DNA of 64,000 bases from Diplosphaera chodatii (lineage: Eukaryota; Chlorophyta; Trebouxiophyceae; Prasiolales; Stichococcaceae), in assembly GCA_032358165.1 (NCBI GenBank), contig JAALGY010000041.1, positions 3,038,001 through 3,102,000 of the forward strand. Direction: 5' to 3'. The notes below the pieces were generated by a model. That model was not told the origin of the DNA. It worked only from the letters and a program-made list of their open reading frames with translations, and did no database searches. Numbering within the stretch: the stretch's first letter is position 1; the number at the start of each line of letters is the position of its first letter. A program made the position numbers and the translations under genes. Positions 52,988-64,000 of the stretch are shown in pieces.

Positions 52988-55387
52988 TCAGGCGCACTGC
53001 ATGGGCGCGGCGCCGGATGCAGCCTCGGGCGCCGCCGCCGCCGCCGCTGGCTGTGGCTGCTGCTGCTGGCAGCCGAGCTGCGCGTTGATGAGGTCCACCA
53101 GGGACTGGGTCTTGCGGAGCGACAGGCCGATGGGCGGCCTGTCCGGGGCCGGGGGCGCGGCGCCGCACACCGCCAGGGGGTCGCCCGCGCCAAACACCCC
53201 CAGGCCGTCCAGGCCGTCGCCGAACATCAGGTCCAGATCCAGGTCGTTGGGCAGCATCAGGTCTGCAGACAGGGCCAATGTGGATGAGCGGCTCCTTCAG
53301 GGCTGCCTTCAGCTGTTGGACAACATGCAGCGGCGAGCTGTCTCACCAATCTGCAGTGGCCGCACAAATAGCTGCGTATCTCGAATGTGGGAAGCCGATG
53401 GGATACATGGCGCACCAGTGAAGTCGGAGTGCAGAGAGGTGTCGCTGCTGCCGAAGCTGGGCGACACGGCGCCCACATGCATGGTCGACAGGTCGCCGGC
53501 GCTGGGGAACGGCAGGTCCTGCAAGTTCAACAGATACAGTTGGATGCTTCAAAACCGCCGCTGACTACCTTCAGTCTTAGGCCCCAATGCAGAAGCAATT
53601 TCAGCATCTTCAGCACGCAAAAATGGCTTGTAAGTAATATACTGCAGCTGTGCGAAAACACGTCATTGTGTGCAACTGGGTCATGCTATGCACAACGCCA
53701 CCAAGGAGCTTGGCGCTCACCAGCTCTGTGTTGCAGCTGAGCGCGGATGAGAAGCTGGCCATGCTGGGGTGGCTGGCGGGCGTTGGCGAGGCGCCCTTGA
53801 GGCCGCTGGTCTCCAGCCCAGTGCCCATTGCTGACGACATGTCCACCGGCATGAAGCTGGCAGGCATGCCAACCTGCACACACCAATGCCACTGTCATGG
53901 TCAGCATGAGTGACCACGTGTGTTGCATCACAGCTGAGACAAATGCAATGGCGCCTGATGCAGGGAGAGGGGGGCAAAGCTACAGGCGTCATGCAGCTGC
54001 AGGCAGCTCACCGGCTGCCAGCCCATGGGCATGGGGGTGACGGGCGCGCCCCACGCGCAGCCCGGCTGCCACGGCATGGCGGCGGTGGCCGGCAGGCTGC
54101 TGCATGCGGGGTAGCCGACGGGCGCCAGCGCTGAGGGGGCGGCCGGCGCGGGCGGCACGGGGCCGGCCGGCTGCGGCTGCGGCTGCTGTAGCGACGCGTC
54201 CGACTTGGAGCGTGCGGGAGCAGAGCGCTTGCTGCGTGCGCGTGTCGTTGCACTGCAAGGCGCACATGCATGCTGTTGGTACACTGGCTGGCACAGGGCG
54301 AGTACAAGACGGCGCGTCGGGAATGCTCTGCAGCAGCCGAGATCCTGCGAACCATAGGCTATCCCAGGCCAGGCAGCCATGACAACAGTGTCAGGTCTGA
54401 GCATGGTGTCACCTGGAGGACGAGGCCCGGCTGAGCTTCGAGGGTTTGAGGGGCGCGGCGGCGGCGGCAGCGGCGGCGCTGCCATGGGAGGAGCCGTCGC
54501 CGCAGGCGGACGCCTTGCCGCCGGAGGACTCGGCGCAGGTGTCGGCTGACCGCAGAACACGCCGGCACTTGGTGTTCTGCACGGGCACCAACAAGACGCA
54601 GGTGGTGCACCGTGCACATGATGGATGACCAACACCACCAGCACAGCTCGGCCCTGCAGAGCAGCCTCCGACCCCAGATTGTCCCGCAATCAGCTGCAGC
54701 TGTGCGGCTGGCCGGGGGGCCTCACCTCAGAGCTGGAGGACGCCTCGGCCTCCGACGCGTACTTGGTGCTGTGGCTGGTCAGGCCGCTGGGCGCGCCGCA
54801 GTCGGCCGACGTCGAGGGCGAGGGCGCCGCGAGTGCTGCCTCGTTCATGCTGGCGGCGTTCTCCAGCGCCGCCAACGGCTGCGACTGCAGCTTCGGCAGG
54901 CTGTACGCCATCGGCTTCTCCTGCACGGTCACCTGCATGACCTGCGCATGCACAAGCAGGATGGAGGTCAGACACCAGGGCAATCACAGCCAACAAACTT
55001 GCTTGACAGGATCAGCGTGCAGTTGGTGTCAGGGCTGCTGCTCTGGGAAAGCGTTTGAGCAGGGCGAAGTGGTATGCATCCTGTTCCAGGAGGTTCTGGA
55101 AACGCAAAAGTCAGGGGCAAGAAAGTGCAAAAGTGCGCTGGGGGACGCTGACAGAAGGCGCCGCCACCCACCTTGCGCACGACGTGCTGCCAAATGTTGC
55201 GGAGCTTGTCCAGCGACACCGGCTTCTCCAGGTAGTCGACGGCTCCCAGCTCGATGCCCTTCATCACCTCCCCCGCGCCGCCGGAGGCGGACATGAGCAC
55301 CAGCGGCAGGTTGCGTGCTCGCGCCTGCCCCAGCAGCCACTGGCTCTCCGCGTCCCCGACGTGCACGCTGCGCGCCTGCATGGGCAA
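52988..55387 (-). CDS. Pseudo-response-regulator-like protein (APRR2-type receiver end), 5' end unresolved
   Basis: The best exon (about 55172-55380) gives the C-terminal half of a two-component receiver: ARNLPLVLMSASGGAGEVMK then GAVDYLEKPVSLDKLRNIWQ and HVVRK. The LGAVxxLxKPxSxxKLxNIWQHV wording is that of plant APRR2/B-type regulators. Later exons are Ser/Ala/Pro/Gln-rich: a CRRVLRSADTCAESSGG exon (about 54570), RSKRSAPARSKSD (basic, nuclear-signal-like, about 54230), MPMGWQP (54010), HVGAVSPSFGSSDTSLHSDF (about 53440). The last exon has DLDLDLMFGDGLDGLGVFG and PPIGLSLRKTQSLVDLINAQ (about 53120) before the stop at 52988. I see no GARP/Myb DNA-binding domain. The first receiver half with the phospho-acceptor Asp is not found; an upstream exon near 55500-55620 is possible but unresolved. 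Confidence 0.55.
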
Positions 55388-55995
55388 AGGAGATGAACGA
55401 CCTCAGTTGGAGACGCCGCGGGTCGTGGCCGCCTGATCGTGCCGATAGAGCAGGTGCAGCCCGCACCTTGTGTGTTGCTTGCTTCCGTTGCATTGCTGAA
55501 GGCTGTGTAATACTATCTATGAACCAGGTCCTGGGCCTCGGCCTCGGCAGCGGCGGGTTGGTGGCGGGCAGGCGCACAGCGGTGGGCGGCTCGTCAGGCA
55601 AAACGGCGGCATTGCTGGAACAGCGGTGGGGGCTCGGGGGATCGAGTCAGATCATTGTAAATAGCTGATCGTTGGATGTCTGAAAACTGTAAAGTGAGGA
55701 ATTGGGCCCTGTGCAGCGATGTGATCTCGGGCGGGCAGGAGCTTCAGACAGTCGGGAAGCCGGGTGATTTCACACAAGTTACGCAATCGGAAACTTCCCA
55801 AAGCCCTGCTGCAGAGTACCATTGTGACTCCCATCGCTGACAGAAGACTGCTGAGGTGCTGGCTGACCGGCTCTGCCAGGATCAGACAACACAGAAAACA
55901 CCATACACAGACGATGTTGTAAACCACAGAGAAGGCTCGAGCACGCAGGCACCGAGCCGAAGAACGTCGCAGCTCCACAAGAGGCCATTCCAGCT
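55388..55995. other. Unassigned stretch, possible 5' exon of the response-regulator-like gene
   Basis: Minus-strand sequence near 55500-55620 is open in more than one frame and might hold the first exon, but no receiver motif can be read. The rest shows nothing. Confidence 0.3.
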
Positions 55996-57275
55996 CTACA
56001 CCTTCGGAGCCAGTCCGCAGTCGCCATTGCAGCAGGCGCCGCCGTCATAGCTTGATCTGCTGCAGGCAGGCCCGCAGCTGCCGCCGGCCTCGCTGTCGTC
56101 CAGGTCGGATGACGGCTCGCTGTCGATGGCGCACACGAACGTGCCGTCCGGCTGGCTGATGCGCTGCCCCGTCAGCACCCGGATGTCCGGCGCTGCATCC
56201 GCCTTGTCCGCTTTGCGGCCTGCGGCCATGGCACAGTCAGGCGTGAGAGCACTTGCACACCAGCGCTGGCATGCATGCCCATGTACTGTGCGCGGTGCCT
56301 CCAAACCCATCTGCTTGCAGCATGGTGGAAGGAAGCAAAGGAATGCCAGCAACATGCTGCAGCACTGAACTTCGCCATGCAACCTGGCAACTGCCATTGT
56401 TGCACACTGAAGCCTTTGAAAACCCTGGGTGCCCACCAGGTGCGGCGTCTGGCGGCGGCGCCGCCTGCTGCCGGCCCGCGCACAGGCGCACCAGCGCGCA
56501 GCCGCCCACGGTGCCCACCAGCGCCAGGCCCAGGAAGATGCCTGCGAACAACAGCTGTCTTTTGGCTGTGGGTGCAAACAGTTTCATGGCGATCTTCGCC
56601 ACAGAAAAGACGCAGGCTGTATCCTCATGTGGTAGTTGTATGATGCACATGTGCTGTGAGCAGCCCAGCACCCAATGCGCCCGTGCACAAGACAAGCGCC
56701 ACATGTCACAGCAGTCGATGCAGGAGCGCCGATATCGCATTGTGCACATCTGGCAGCGATGTTTCAGGCGGCCAAAGCACATTGTGCGAGTCCTGCGCAC
56801 CTGCGAGGATGCCTGCTGAGCTGGACAGGCTGCCGCTGCCGTTGCCGTTGGCGTAGGCCCCGCTCGGGGTGCTGCCGCCTGCGAGGACGGTGCCGCCAGT
56901 CACCGACAGCAGCCTCCGTGTCCGCAGATCTGCAGCACATCAGATCAACAGCATTGATAGATTGTGGCCATAGTCATCTGCTGCACAAGGCGCTCAGGCA
57001 GCAGCACCGTACGTGGTGTTTGGCACAGGGGCACAACACCCGCGTTTTCACTACGTTTCAGCACAGCCGGTGCAATTCTCTTGAACTTGTGCCACCAATG
57101 CTGGGCTCGTCAGTAAGGTTTGAGACGCCGCACCTGCCAAGGCGCGACGCGGCGCCGCAGCACCCTCTGCCGAGGGCCAGCTCACCGCTTGCAGCAGGGC
57201 GGCCAGCAGCCACCACGCCATGCGCACCTGCGCAGGGCCGCACGCCAGCCTGTCAGCGGCCCGTGGTGCGCTCAT
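55996..57275 (-). CDS. Single-pass type I membrane protein A, unknown
   Basis: Four exons whose three introns are all phase 1. Exon 1 (from the ATG at 57275, or a second Met 18 residues later) gives a signal peptide MAWWLLAALLQAVSWPSAEG and ends RRALAG. Exon 2 (about 56932-56810) is a short Gly/Ser luminal part, VTGGTVLAGGSTPSGAYANG ... GILAG. Exon 3 (about 56565-56440) is the transmembrane exon: AKRQLLFAGIFLGLALVGTV then GGCALVRLCAGRQQ. Exon 4 (about 56232-55996) is cytosolic, APDIRVLTGQRISQPDGTFV, then an acidic part and a Cys-rich end (SCGPACSRSSYDGGACCNGD) before the stop. No known domain. Layout and phases resemble the divergent gene at 59128-61633. Confidence 0.6.
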
Positions 57276-59127
57276 GGTGTCCGGCTGATCAGGATCTCAC
57301 GGGTAGCTTTCAGTACGGCCGTCAGAGTTGCAGGCCGGGGCAGGGCTGGCGGCAGGGTGCTCCTGCTGAATGACTGTATGTCTGCCTTCAATCACACAAG
57401 CTAGACAACACAACGACAAACTTGGCTGCTGATGGCTTTGCTGTGCAGGCCTCGCTGTCGGGTTCACACCATGCTGCAGTACAGGCACCCTGCAGAGGGC
57501 TGACCCCACGAGCGCGGTCCGGTGGATCAAGGTGGATCTCAGCAGGTTCGCACTCAACATGTGCTTGTGGAACCCAGAGTCCGACGTAGGGCGTCGCCAC
57601 GCCGCCAGCCACCCGATTACCCGCACAGACGCAGGCCTGTGAACATGCAGCAGAGGTGCAGGCGGCACCTGTGGCGTGTATGGCGCAGGCAGCGCCATGC
57701 TGACCGGCTGCAGGCTGTTTACAATGTGTTACGCGCGGCTTCCGGCGCCGGGATCTCCCAGTGAGCGCCTCCCTGTACCGGTTGTGTCCGTGAGCACGTC
57801 CGGGCACTGATATACCGACACAGAGCGAGGAGCTGCGAAGCAGAAACTGGCTTTGCTGGATAAAAGTCAGCAGCTACTGTGCAGAGGTCTCAGACGGTGC
57901 AGCACCCGGCGAGTCAACAGCGCAACGTATGCTGGTCATACTGATTTTCTGGCAGCCTGGCAAGCGGTGGAAAGATCTGGGCAGGGGCATGACCAGAATA
58001 CTACGATCTTCGACCTGCCCTGTAGGTGGTGCAGGGCCCTGCCTGCGGGCACGAACCCACTGCATGGACGGTGCCTATATTACAGCATGCTCTTGGCGGT
58101 CAGGGTGGTAAGGTGCGGTCTGCAATTTACCGCAGCGCCATCAAAGCAGCGGCCCTGACATGTGCGCCGTTGCGTGCATGGTCGGTGCTGCTCAGCCTCA
58201 GTTATTGTACCCTCTCTCGTCACATGCATGTGACAGTGCACTTTGATGAAAGCATCATCACTCACTTTCACTACACATTTGCAGTGTATGTGTACCAAGC
58301 AATAAGACGGCCATGGCTGGCATGGCCATGCGTCGTGCACCAGCTGAAGTGGACAAGTGGACACCAGATGGGCGGTCGTGAAGTCACCCCCTGACAACTT
58401 ACATCACGAACGAGGGCAGGAGATCGGAACAACGACATCTGACTGGGCGCTAACCAAGCTGGGGTGTGAAAAGCCCCCCTGTGGTCGTCCGGCGCCACGT
58501 GGGCCACGTGGGCCCAGCTGCGTGCCACTGCGCAAAACAGTCTCGCAGCACGGTGCAAGGCGCAGGGCTGCTGCAGCAGCACTGGCGCATAGCTCCCTGG
58601 TGCATACGGCGACGGACCGTTTGCTGCCGCTACCGTGGCGTGCCAGAGTGCCGCAGAGACACTCCGTGACCTGGCACAACATTGTTTCGGGCCCTGAACA
58701 CTACCACGTCACACAGCGTCAGCAGCGCGTTCCGGAACAGCCTGGTCCGTGAACGCCATGCTGCAGTCTGGTTGAGCAGTGTCGGATCTCAGCTTTGCTT
58801 CAACTGCCGGGTGCTCGAGCTTGTCGTGGGGATGGCATGCAAGGCAGGGCTGCACGGCCGTTGAGGTAGCTTGCAGCGTGCGCTGGGGGCTGTTGAGAAA
58901 CGATTCCCATAGCAGAGGTGATGATACCCCCACGCTGGTCACCATGAGCACGGCCACTATAAACGTCATGTGCCGCCTTGTGGTGCATGCCCCGGTGCTG
59001 AAGCCCGCGCTGTATAGCACGCTCCTGCAGTCCTTACCCCTGCCCTGCAATACACATCCGCTAGGCATTCCATGCAAATGCATTGTGCTGCAGGTTAACC
59101 CTTGTGATAATTTGGCGGTGCGGCGCC
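57276..59127. other. Large divergent intergenic region between two membrane-protein genes
   Basis: About 1.85 kb without a supported exon on either strand. It contains two CACGTG boxes at 58496-58501 and 58505-58510. Open frames here are short and show no motif. Confidence 0.45.
58496..58510. promoter_or_regulatory. Tandem G-box (CACGTG) pair
   Basis: Two CACGTG hexamers, each inside CCACGTGGG, start nine bases apart. CACGTG is the palindromic core bound by bZIP and bHLH factors in plants and algae. The pair lies about 630 bases before the start of the plus-strand membrane-protein gene and 1.2 kb from the minus-strand one. Confidence 0.5.
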
Positions 59128-60598
59128 ATGCATTGCATGTTCAGCCTCCTGCCGACATCGGCGCTGCTGCTGGCTGTCGCCTTCGCCGGCGTGTGCGGCG
59201 CGCAGACGACGCCGTACTCCCCCGGGCGCGGCGGCACTGCCTTCACGCCGACCGCCCTGGCCGCCATGGTGTGTGCTGGAGTGCGCAATGGCGTGAAAGC
59301 GTTTCGCATAATGCGCCCATTTGCCAAACAGCATGATCCCCCATCCGTTAGCAGGTATCAAATGTGGTGGCGTATACACAGTGACATTTTGTGACTTCCG
59401 GGCGCCATTGCAGGCCGCGCCCGAGCCCGCGCCGGCGCCAGATGCCACGCGGCCGGAGCCGCCCCCCGCGAACGACGACAACAACGGGAAGAACAACGGC
59501 CCGCCGCCGTACACTGTGCTGGCAGGTGCGCCCCGCGACCAGCAGATCACCAGCTCTAACTCCAGCCACTCAGTGTGAGCAGTGCATGCAGTGTGCTGCA
59601 AAGGCTCGGCTGCGAGCTGCACATGCACCGCACCCTGCCCAGTCGTGCTCCCGCCACCCTGCTGCCGGCCAATTGTGCCCTGCCGTGCGCCCGCAGCCAT
59701 CATCGTGGGCGCGGGGCTGTGCATCTCCGTCGTCGTGTGCCTGTGCGTGCGGCGGCTGGCGGTCATCACCCACTCCCGCCGCCTGGCCCAGGCCTCAGGT
59801 GCGAACGCCGCCAAGGGGCCCCGCACGCCTGGCCCACAGCGGTGTACACACAAGTATCGTTGCTCTGCATACCTCGTGCTGAGCTTCGTGAAGCGCCGTG
59901 CAGCTTGCCTGAACGCAAACCACAGGTCATTCCGAGGAGTTTGGCTGCAGCCTGAATCCTGCCGGTTGGCTTGAGTTCACGACCAGCAGCCAATTTGCTA
60001 TCATTGTTTGAGTCCCTGTGCCGCCGGCGCAGACGTGGCGGAGGTGCAGCGGCGGCGCACGAGGCACGTGGCCATGACGGCTTTGGGGCGATACTCCATG
60101 AGCCAGGGCCCCGACAAGCCGCTCGCGCCCGTGCACGTGGTCGTCATGCCCGACAAGTCGCTCAGCTTCGGCGTGGAGCTGACGCCGACCGGTGCGCTGG
60201 CGCGCTCTGCTGCTCAGGAGCCGCCGCCGCTGCTGAGTCGGCTGCAGCAAGCAAGGCCATGCGGTGCAGTTCTTGGACGCTGCAACCTCGGCTATGCGTT
60301 GGTGATGCTTTTTGTGACTGGTGGCGCAGGGGACTACGTGAGCAGCGACCTGGCGGTCCAGGGCCCCGCAGCCGAGGTGGTGGCCGCGGCGGGCGAGCTG
60401 AGCGGCCGGGGCGGCGGCGGCACCGTGTTTGCGGACTACGTCAGCGGCGGCGGCGGCGGCGACGAGGGCAGCATCACCATCTCCCGCTTCAGGGTGCACC
60501 GGCCGGCGCCGCCGCCCGAGCTGCTGCAGCAGGCGGGCGGCGGCCCCGGGGCGCAGCTGCCGCACCCCGGCGCGAGCCCGGCGGCCGAGGCGGACTCT

Positions 60599-60638
<40 letters not shown>

Positions 60639-61633
60639 CGGCTGCTGCTGCGGCGGCGGCCACGGCCGCGCGGCAGACCCCGGGGCAGCGCCGGGTGGCG
60701 GGGGCGTGGCAGCAGCTGGCGCGCGGCAGCAGCCGCATCATGTACGGCTCCGCCGGCGACCTGGGCGCCTCAGCGCAGGTGCGCACCCGGCAGGCTCATG
60801 TGTAATTGACTGCTTCCCCATGTGCCACGCAGTCTTGGCTGGGCCGCTCGATCATTGCCCAGGCCAGGCGCGCTTTGCTGTGTCAAAATCGCCATACAGA
60901 TTTTGCTCAACAGGCGCGTGAAGCACCCCATTCAACAAGTCAGCGTTTCGATGGACCAACCTCAGATCGTAGACCCTGTCACTGACAACAGGCGGCGGCC
61001 CTGGAGCGGGCCAGCAGCAGGGAGCTGGCGCGGTCGGCCAGCCGCGAGCTGCGCCGCGGCAGCAGCAGCCGCGAGCTGGGCCGCGTCAGCAGCCGCGAGC
61101 TGGGTCGCGCAGGTAGCGGCGGCGGCGGCAGCCCGAGGCTCGGCCGCGCTTCCAGAAGCGGAAGCGGCGGCGGCGGCGCTGACGGCGGCCGCCAGGGCGC
61201 AGGCGGGGGCGTGGGCAGCAGCCCGGGGGAAGCGGCCAGCATCACAGGCGCAGGTGTCAGCAGCAGCGGCAGCGGCGGGGGCGGCGGCACCCTGCAGCAC
61301 CCACAGGGTGGCGGCCCAGCACCCGTGCCGGGCAGCAGCCCCCCTCCCGGTGGCAGCAGCAGCCAGGCCGCCGCCACAGTCCTCGCCTCCCCCTTCCAGC
61401 CCGCCGCCGCCGCAGCGCCCGCGTGGGCAGCCTCGCCAGCATGCGCTGCAGCGGCAGACTCCCCGGCGCCGCACGCCAGCCGCCGCAGCCTGTCGGCGCC
61501 AGTTGCTGACGACGCCAGTGCTGAGCAGCCGGCGCTGCAGCCCCGCCACAGCGGCGACCTGCGGCAGCGGTACGGCCTGCCGGCCAGCGACTGTCCAGAG
61601 CCGCCTGCTCTGGCGCAGGAAGAGCTGCGCTGA
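59128..61633 (+). CDS. Single-pass type I membrane protein B with long low-complexity cytosolic tail
   Basis: Six exons: 59128-59268 (signal peptide MHCMFSLLPTSALLLAVAFA), 59414-59525 (Pro/Glu/Asn-rich luminal part ending VLAG), 59697-59798 (TM exon AIIVGAGLCISVVVCLCVRR), 60033-60191 (RRRTRHVAMTALGRYSMSQG, PVHVVVMPDKSLSFGVELTP), 60330-60778 and 60992-61633. Phases are 0, 1, 1, 1, 0. The fifth exon has ITISRFRVHRP and an Ala tract (60596-60672). The last has four SRELxR units (ASSRELARSASRELRRG, SSSRELGRVSSRELGRAG), then Gly/Ser/Pro/Ala-rich sequence. No catalytic domain is seen. A scaffold or receptor-like role is only a guess. Confidence 0.62.
60596..60672 (+). repeat. GCG trinucleotide tract coding polyalanine
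   Basis: A run of GCG units with a few GCT/ACG interruptions codes about 24 Ala residues broken by two Thr in membrane protein B. The tract is an expected place for length polymorphism. Confidence 0.85.
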
Positions 61634-62409
61634 GCATCTGCACCGAGTCCGCAGCCTGGCCTGGCGCTGCCAGCTGAGATACAAACAGCATTTCTGCCAG
61701 GGGAAGCACAGAGCACTGTGGGAGCTTGTTATGCTGAATATATATATATATATATATATATAATGTAGTAGATATAGACTCTGCAGCTATGTGCAGAGCA
61801 CAGCCAGTATGGAAGTGGGTCAGTACCACCAATCTGTCCATGAAGCCTCCTTCTCGTGTACATGTACAGCCTCACTGCAGTTCGGCATCGGGCATTATCT
61901 GCAGGATTGGCACCGAATATGAGGGTGTCAGGTGTGTTTACTGCTTTGCGTCTTCAATGCAAAGCAGACATACTGTAATGTGTCCTCATACCCTCCTCGT
62001 ACGTCATAAGCGATAAGCGAAGCAAAAGGTCAGTGCATATTGGCCCTCCAGCAACATGACGTATCGTCCAGCTCAATTGTACCGAAAGCAGCAGTAAAAC
62101 ACAGGAAAGCGGAAAAGCTGCGCATCAGCGGCGAAAACCTTTGCAATAGACAACTGGAGCAGCCTGGCAACCAGGCACGTTGGTGCTCCTGCTGTAGCCA
62201 GGGCACTGGAAAGGTTCACACACAAGTTCAGGTCAGTTCATGTCAGCACACACACCTGTGCCTCAGCTTCGTGGGCACTCCACCCTGATACACACCTAGT
62301 ATGCAACCAGCCCTACAGCCCGAGGCCACTACAGCGGCACCATGACATCGCCGCTGGGATGGCTGAGCAGCACACCACGAGCCGTGCGCTGGTGGCCCGC
62401 GTCGCCAGG
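61634..62409. other. Intergenic between convergent membrane-protein B and dioxygenase genes
   Basis: No gene seen. Contains the TA repeat at 61739-61762 and a TGTAA at 61974-61978, about 340 bases after the stop of membrane protein B. Confidence 0.5.
61739..61762. repeat. TA dinucleotide microsatellite, 12 units
   Basis: Perfect (TA)12 in the 3' flank of membrane-protein B. Confidence 0.95.
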
Positions 62410-64000
62410 TCATGCGACCTGCAGCGCCTGTTTGGCGCCGTACTCCGCATCCCGCCGCTTCATGAGCCACTCCCCCGCCGTGATCTGCGGCAGGGCATGC
62501 AGTTTGATGTCGCCGTTGTGCCAAGGGTCATCGCCATCGCTCCCATCGATGTGCCACAAGGCTATTGACTGGATGACTTAGCTTCAGCTACGCTACGGAT
62601 GACAACCTCACCCGGTGTGCTTTGATCGCACCCGCCGCCAGCGGCAGATCAGGACACGCAAGCCAACGCCTTGTGCCCAGCCCACATGCTGCGTGATGCA
62701 GGGCCCACAATGCTGCTGCGGCCTGTGCGCACCGGCTCGAAGCCCTCGCCCGCCTCGCAGCCGGGCAGCGGCGCGATGACGGCGCCCCAGTTGGGCGCGC
62801 AGAAGAACGGGCTGCTGTACCGCTCGCCCGCGACGCGCTTCTCCACGCGGTGCAGCGTGGACCTGCGCCCAGCCGGCACTCCGTCAAACGGCAGCTGGCA
62901 TCAGGGACTGCGTGGCCTGCTTCTGAGAGTAGATGAGCCGCGCTGTAGCTTTTCTCGCTCAGTGCTCGATGAATGCCCCTTGCGCGGTGGGCGACATGAT
63001 GTGCTGCTTGGAGCAGCGGCGCAGCCGGCGCGGCGCCAGCACACCGATGCTTCTGATGCAGAGCGCCCACAGCAGCTTGGCACTGTGTGTGTTGTGTGTG
63101 TCAACGTTCCACGACACGGGACTCGGCTCGATGGGTCAGCATTGCCCAGAGGGTGTTGTGACTTTGGGGGCGCCGCACTTGAAGCGGCCGCCGGACCAGC
63201 GGTCCAGCAGGTCGCCCACGTTGACGACGAAGGCGCCCGGCCGCGGCGCCACATCGTGCCATGCGCCGCAGTGCCGGATCTGCAGCCCAGGCGTCGGATC
63301 CGTTGCCAGCACCGTGAGCATGCCCCAGTCCGTGTGCGGCCCTGCAGCGATTCGCAGCAAGGTGAGACGAAAGCGCTGATGTGTGGCGTGTCATGAACAC
63401 ACCTACTTCGCAGACAACATGTTGGGCTGCTTGGGAGCCGAGCCTGGATGTGCGGTGTGCAGCTGTCACTATATCAATGTGGTTCATTTGCCTCGGGGTA
63501 CACGTTCGACCTGTGCATGCGGGGTGCAGATCCCTGACAGGCGTATGTGTGCAAAGGAGAGCAGGCACGACCCACCGACGCCGAAGATGCCGTCCTTGGC
63601 GCTGTGCTCGCCGGGCAGGTAGTGGATGACGCGCACGTTGGATGTGGCGGAATCGAAGCTGGCGTCGAAGAAGGCCGGTTCCAGGCGCAGCCCCAGCGCG
63701 ATCAGCCGCAGCAGCCTGCGCGGCCGCGGCCCTGCTCTCTCAGGCAGCGCTCGGACAGACATGTGCGGGTGCGCCGCTCCAGGGCAGGCACCCTGCTCTG
63801 CATGCGCCCTGCTGATGCACGGCCAGGGGCCTGCACATGCTGAAAGAGCACGGAGGAGACACTACACGGACCGCTGCACTCAGCAATGCCCCCGGGATTG
63901 CGGACCTGTGAGCGACGCCGTCCATGGCAGCGTAGTACGCCTCGATGGCGCGACGGAAGCCGGGCACGGCCGCCGGGTCTGGCCACCTGCACCAGGGTTA
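62410..64000 (-). CDS. 2-oxoglutarate/Fe(II)-dependent dioxygenase, partial at right edge
   Basis: The C-terminal part of an isopenicillin-N-synthase-like (DOXC-type) oxygenase. Exons on the minus strand: WPDPAAVPGFRRAIEAYYAA (about 63970), LLRLIALGLRLEPAFFDASF then HYLPGEHSAKDGIFGVG (63720-63580), GPHTDWGMLTVLATDPTPGL and AFVVNVGDLLDRWSGGRFK (63345-63180), STLHRVEKRVAGERYSSPFF then GAVIAPLPGCEAGEGFEP (about 62865-62730), and ITAGEWLMKRRDAEYGAKQA ending in a stop at 62410. Iron ligands HTD and the second His in TLHRV, plus the RYS pair that binds 2-oxoglutarate, are intact. Joins are phase-consistent (GRFK/STLHRV, GFEP/ITAGEW). Substrate cannot be told. The N-terminus lies beyond 64000. Confidence 0.9.

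Noticed and set aside
60971..61763. Long open frames on both strands over the last exon of membrane protein B
   Set aside because: Only the frame from 60992 continues the upstream exon in phase and gives the SRELxR units; the others are GC-driven shadows.

Overview
This window is eukaryotic nuclear DNA, most probably from a green alga (Chlorophyta). Nearly every gene is split by short GT-AG introns with GCAG acceptors. Several products are plastid or photosystem II proteins with transit peptides (PsbX, a Psb27-like protein, a FAD4-type desaturase, a DUF2499 protein). TGTAA, the green-algal polyadenylation element, lies 90 to 350 bases behind many stop codons. There is no operon structure, CRISPR array, prophage or recognisable transposon. 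All gene calls come from reading exons by eye, so outer limits are firmer than individual splice sites.

Layout: 1-3875 (+) is the 3' part of coatomer alpha subunit. 4423-12001 (+) is a PXA-PX-Nexin_C sorting nexin. 12412-13185 (+), an intronless SDR, and 13545-15195 (-), a 3-hydroxybutyrate dehydrogenase, are tail to tail. MED17 (15909-18148) and inositol-pentakisphosphate 2-kinase (18492-21105) follow on the minus strand, then psbX (21560-21907, +).

The centre is an endoplasmic-reticulum folding neighbourhood. An HSP90B/GRP94 (22566-27918, -, ending SDEL) and a BiP (28772-32937, +, ending HDEL) are head to head over an 853-base shared upstream region. A protein disulfide isomerase (40791-45050, +, ending SDEL) lies 8 kb further on. 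Between BiP and PDI are a plastid (probably thylakoid-lumen) Ala/Lys-rich repeat protein with one NPAxxFA-type repeat per exon (33541-36322, -), a DUF2499 plastid membrane protein (36647-37707, -), a CREST/ceramidase-like membrane protein (38257-39461, +) and a Psb27-like lumen protein (39797-40540, -).

The right third holds a small one-TM protein (45497-46285, +), a conserved plastid protein with an extreme acidic/Gly-rich tail (47020-49686, -), a FAD4-type desaturase (50222-51958, +), a pseudo-response-regulator-like protein without a visible GARP domain (52988-55387, -), two divergently oriented single-pass membrane proteins with matching intron phases around the TM exon (55996-57275, -; 59128-61633, +), and the 3' part of a 2-oxoglutarate/Fe(II) dioxygenase running off the right end (62410-64000, -).

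Working together: BiP, HSP90B and PDI are partners in ER folding, and COPI (alpha subunit at the left edge) retrieves H/KDEL-type ER residents, so the left two thirds is rich in early secretory-pathway genes, interleaved with plastid genes. Whether this is more than chance needs synteny and expression data.
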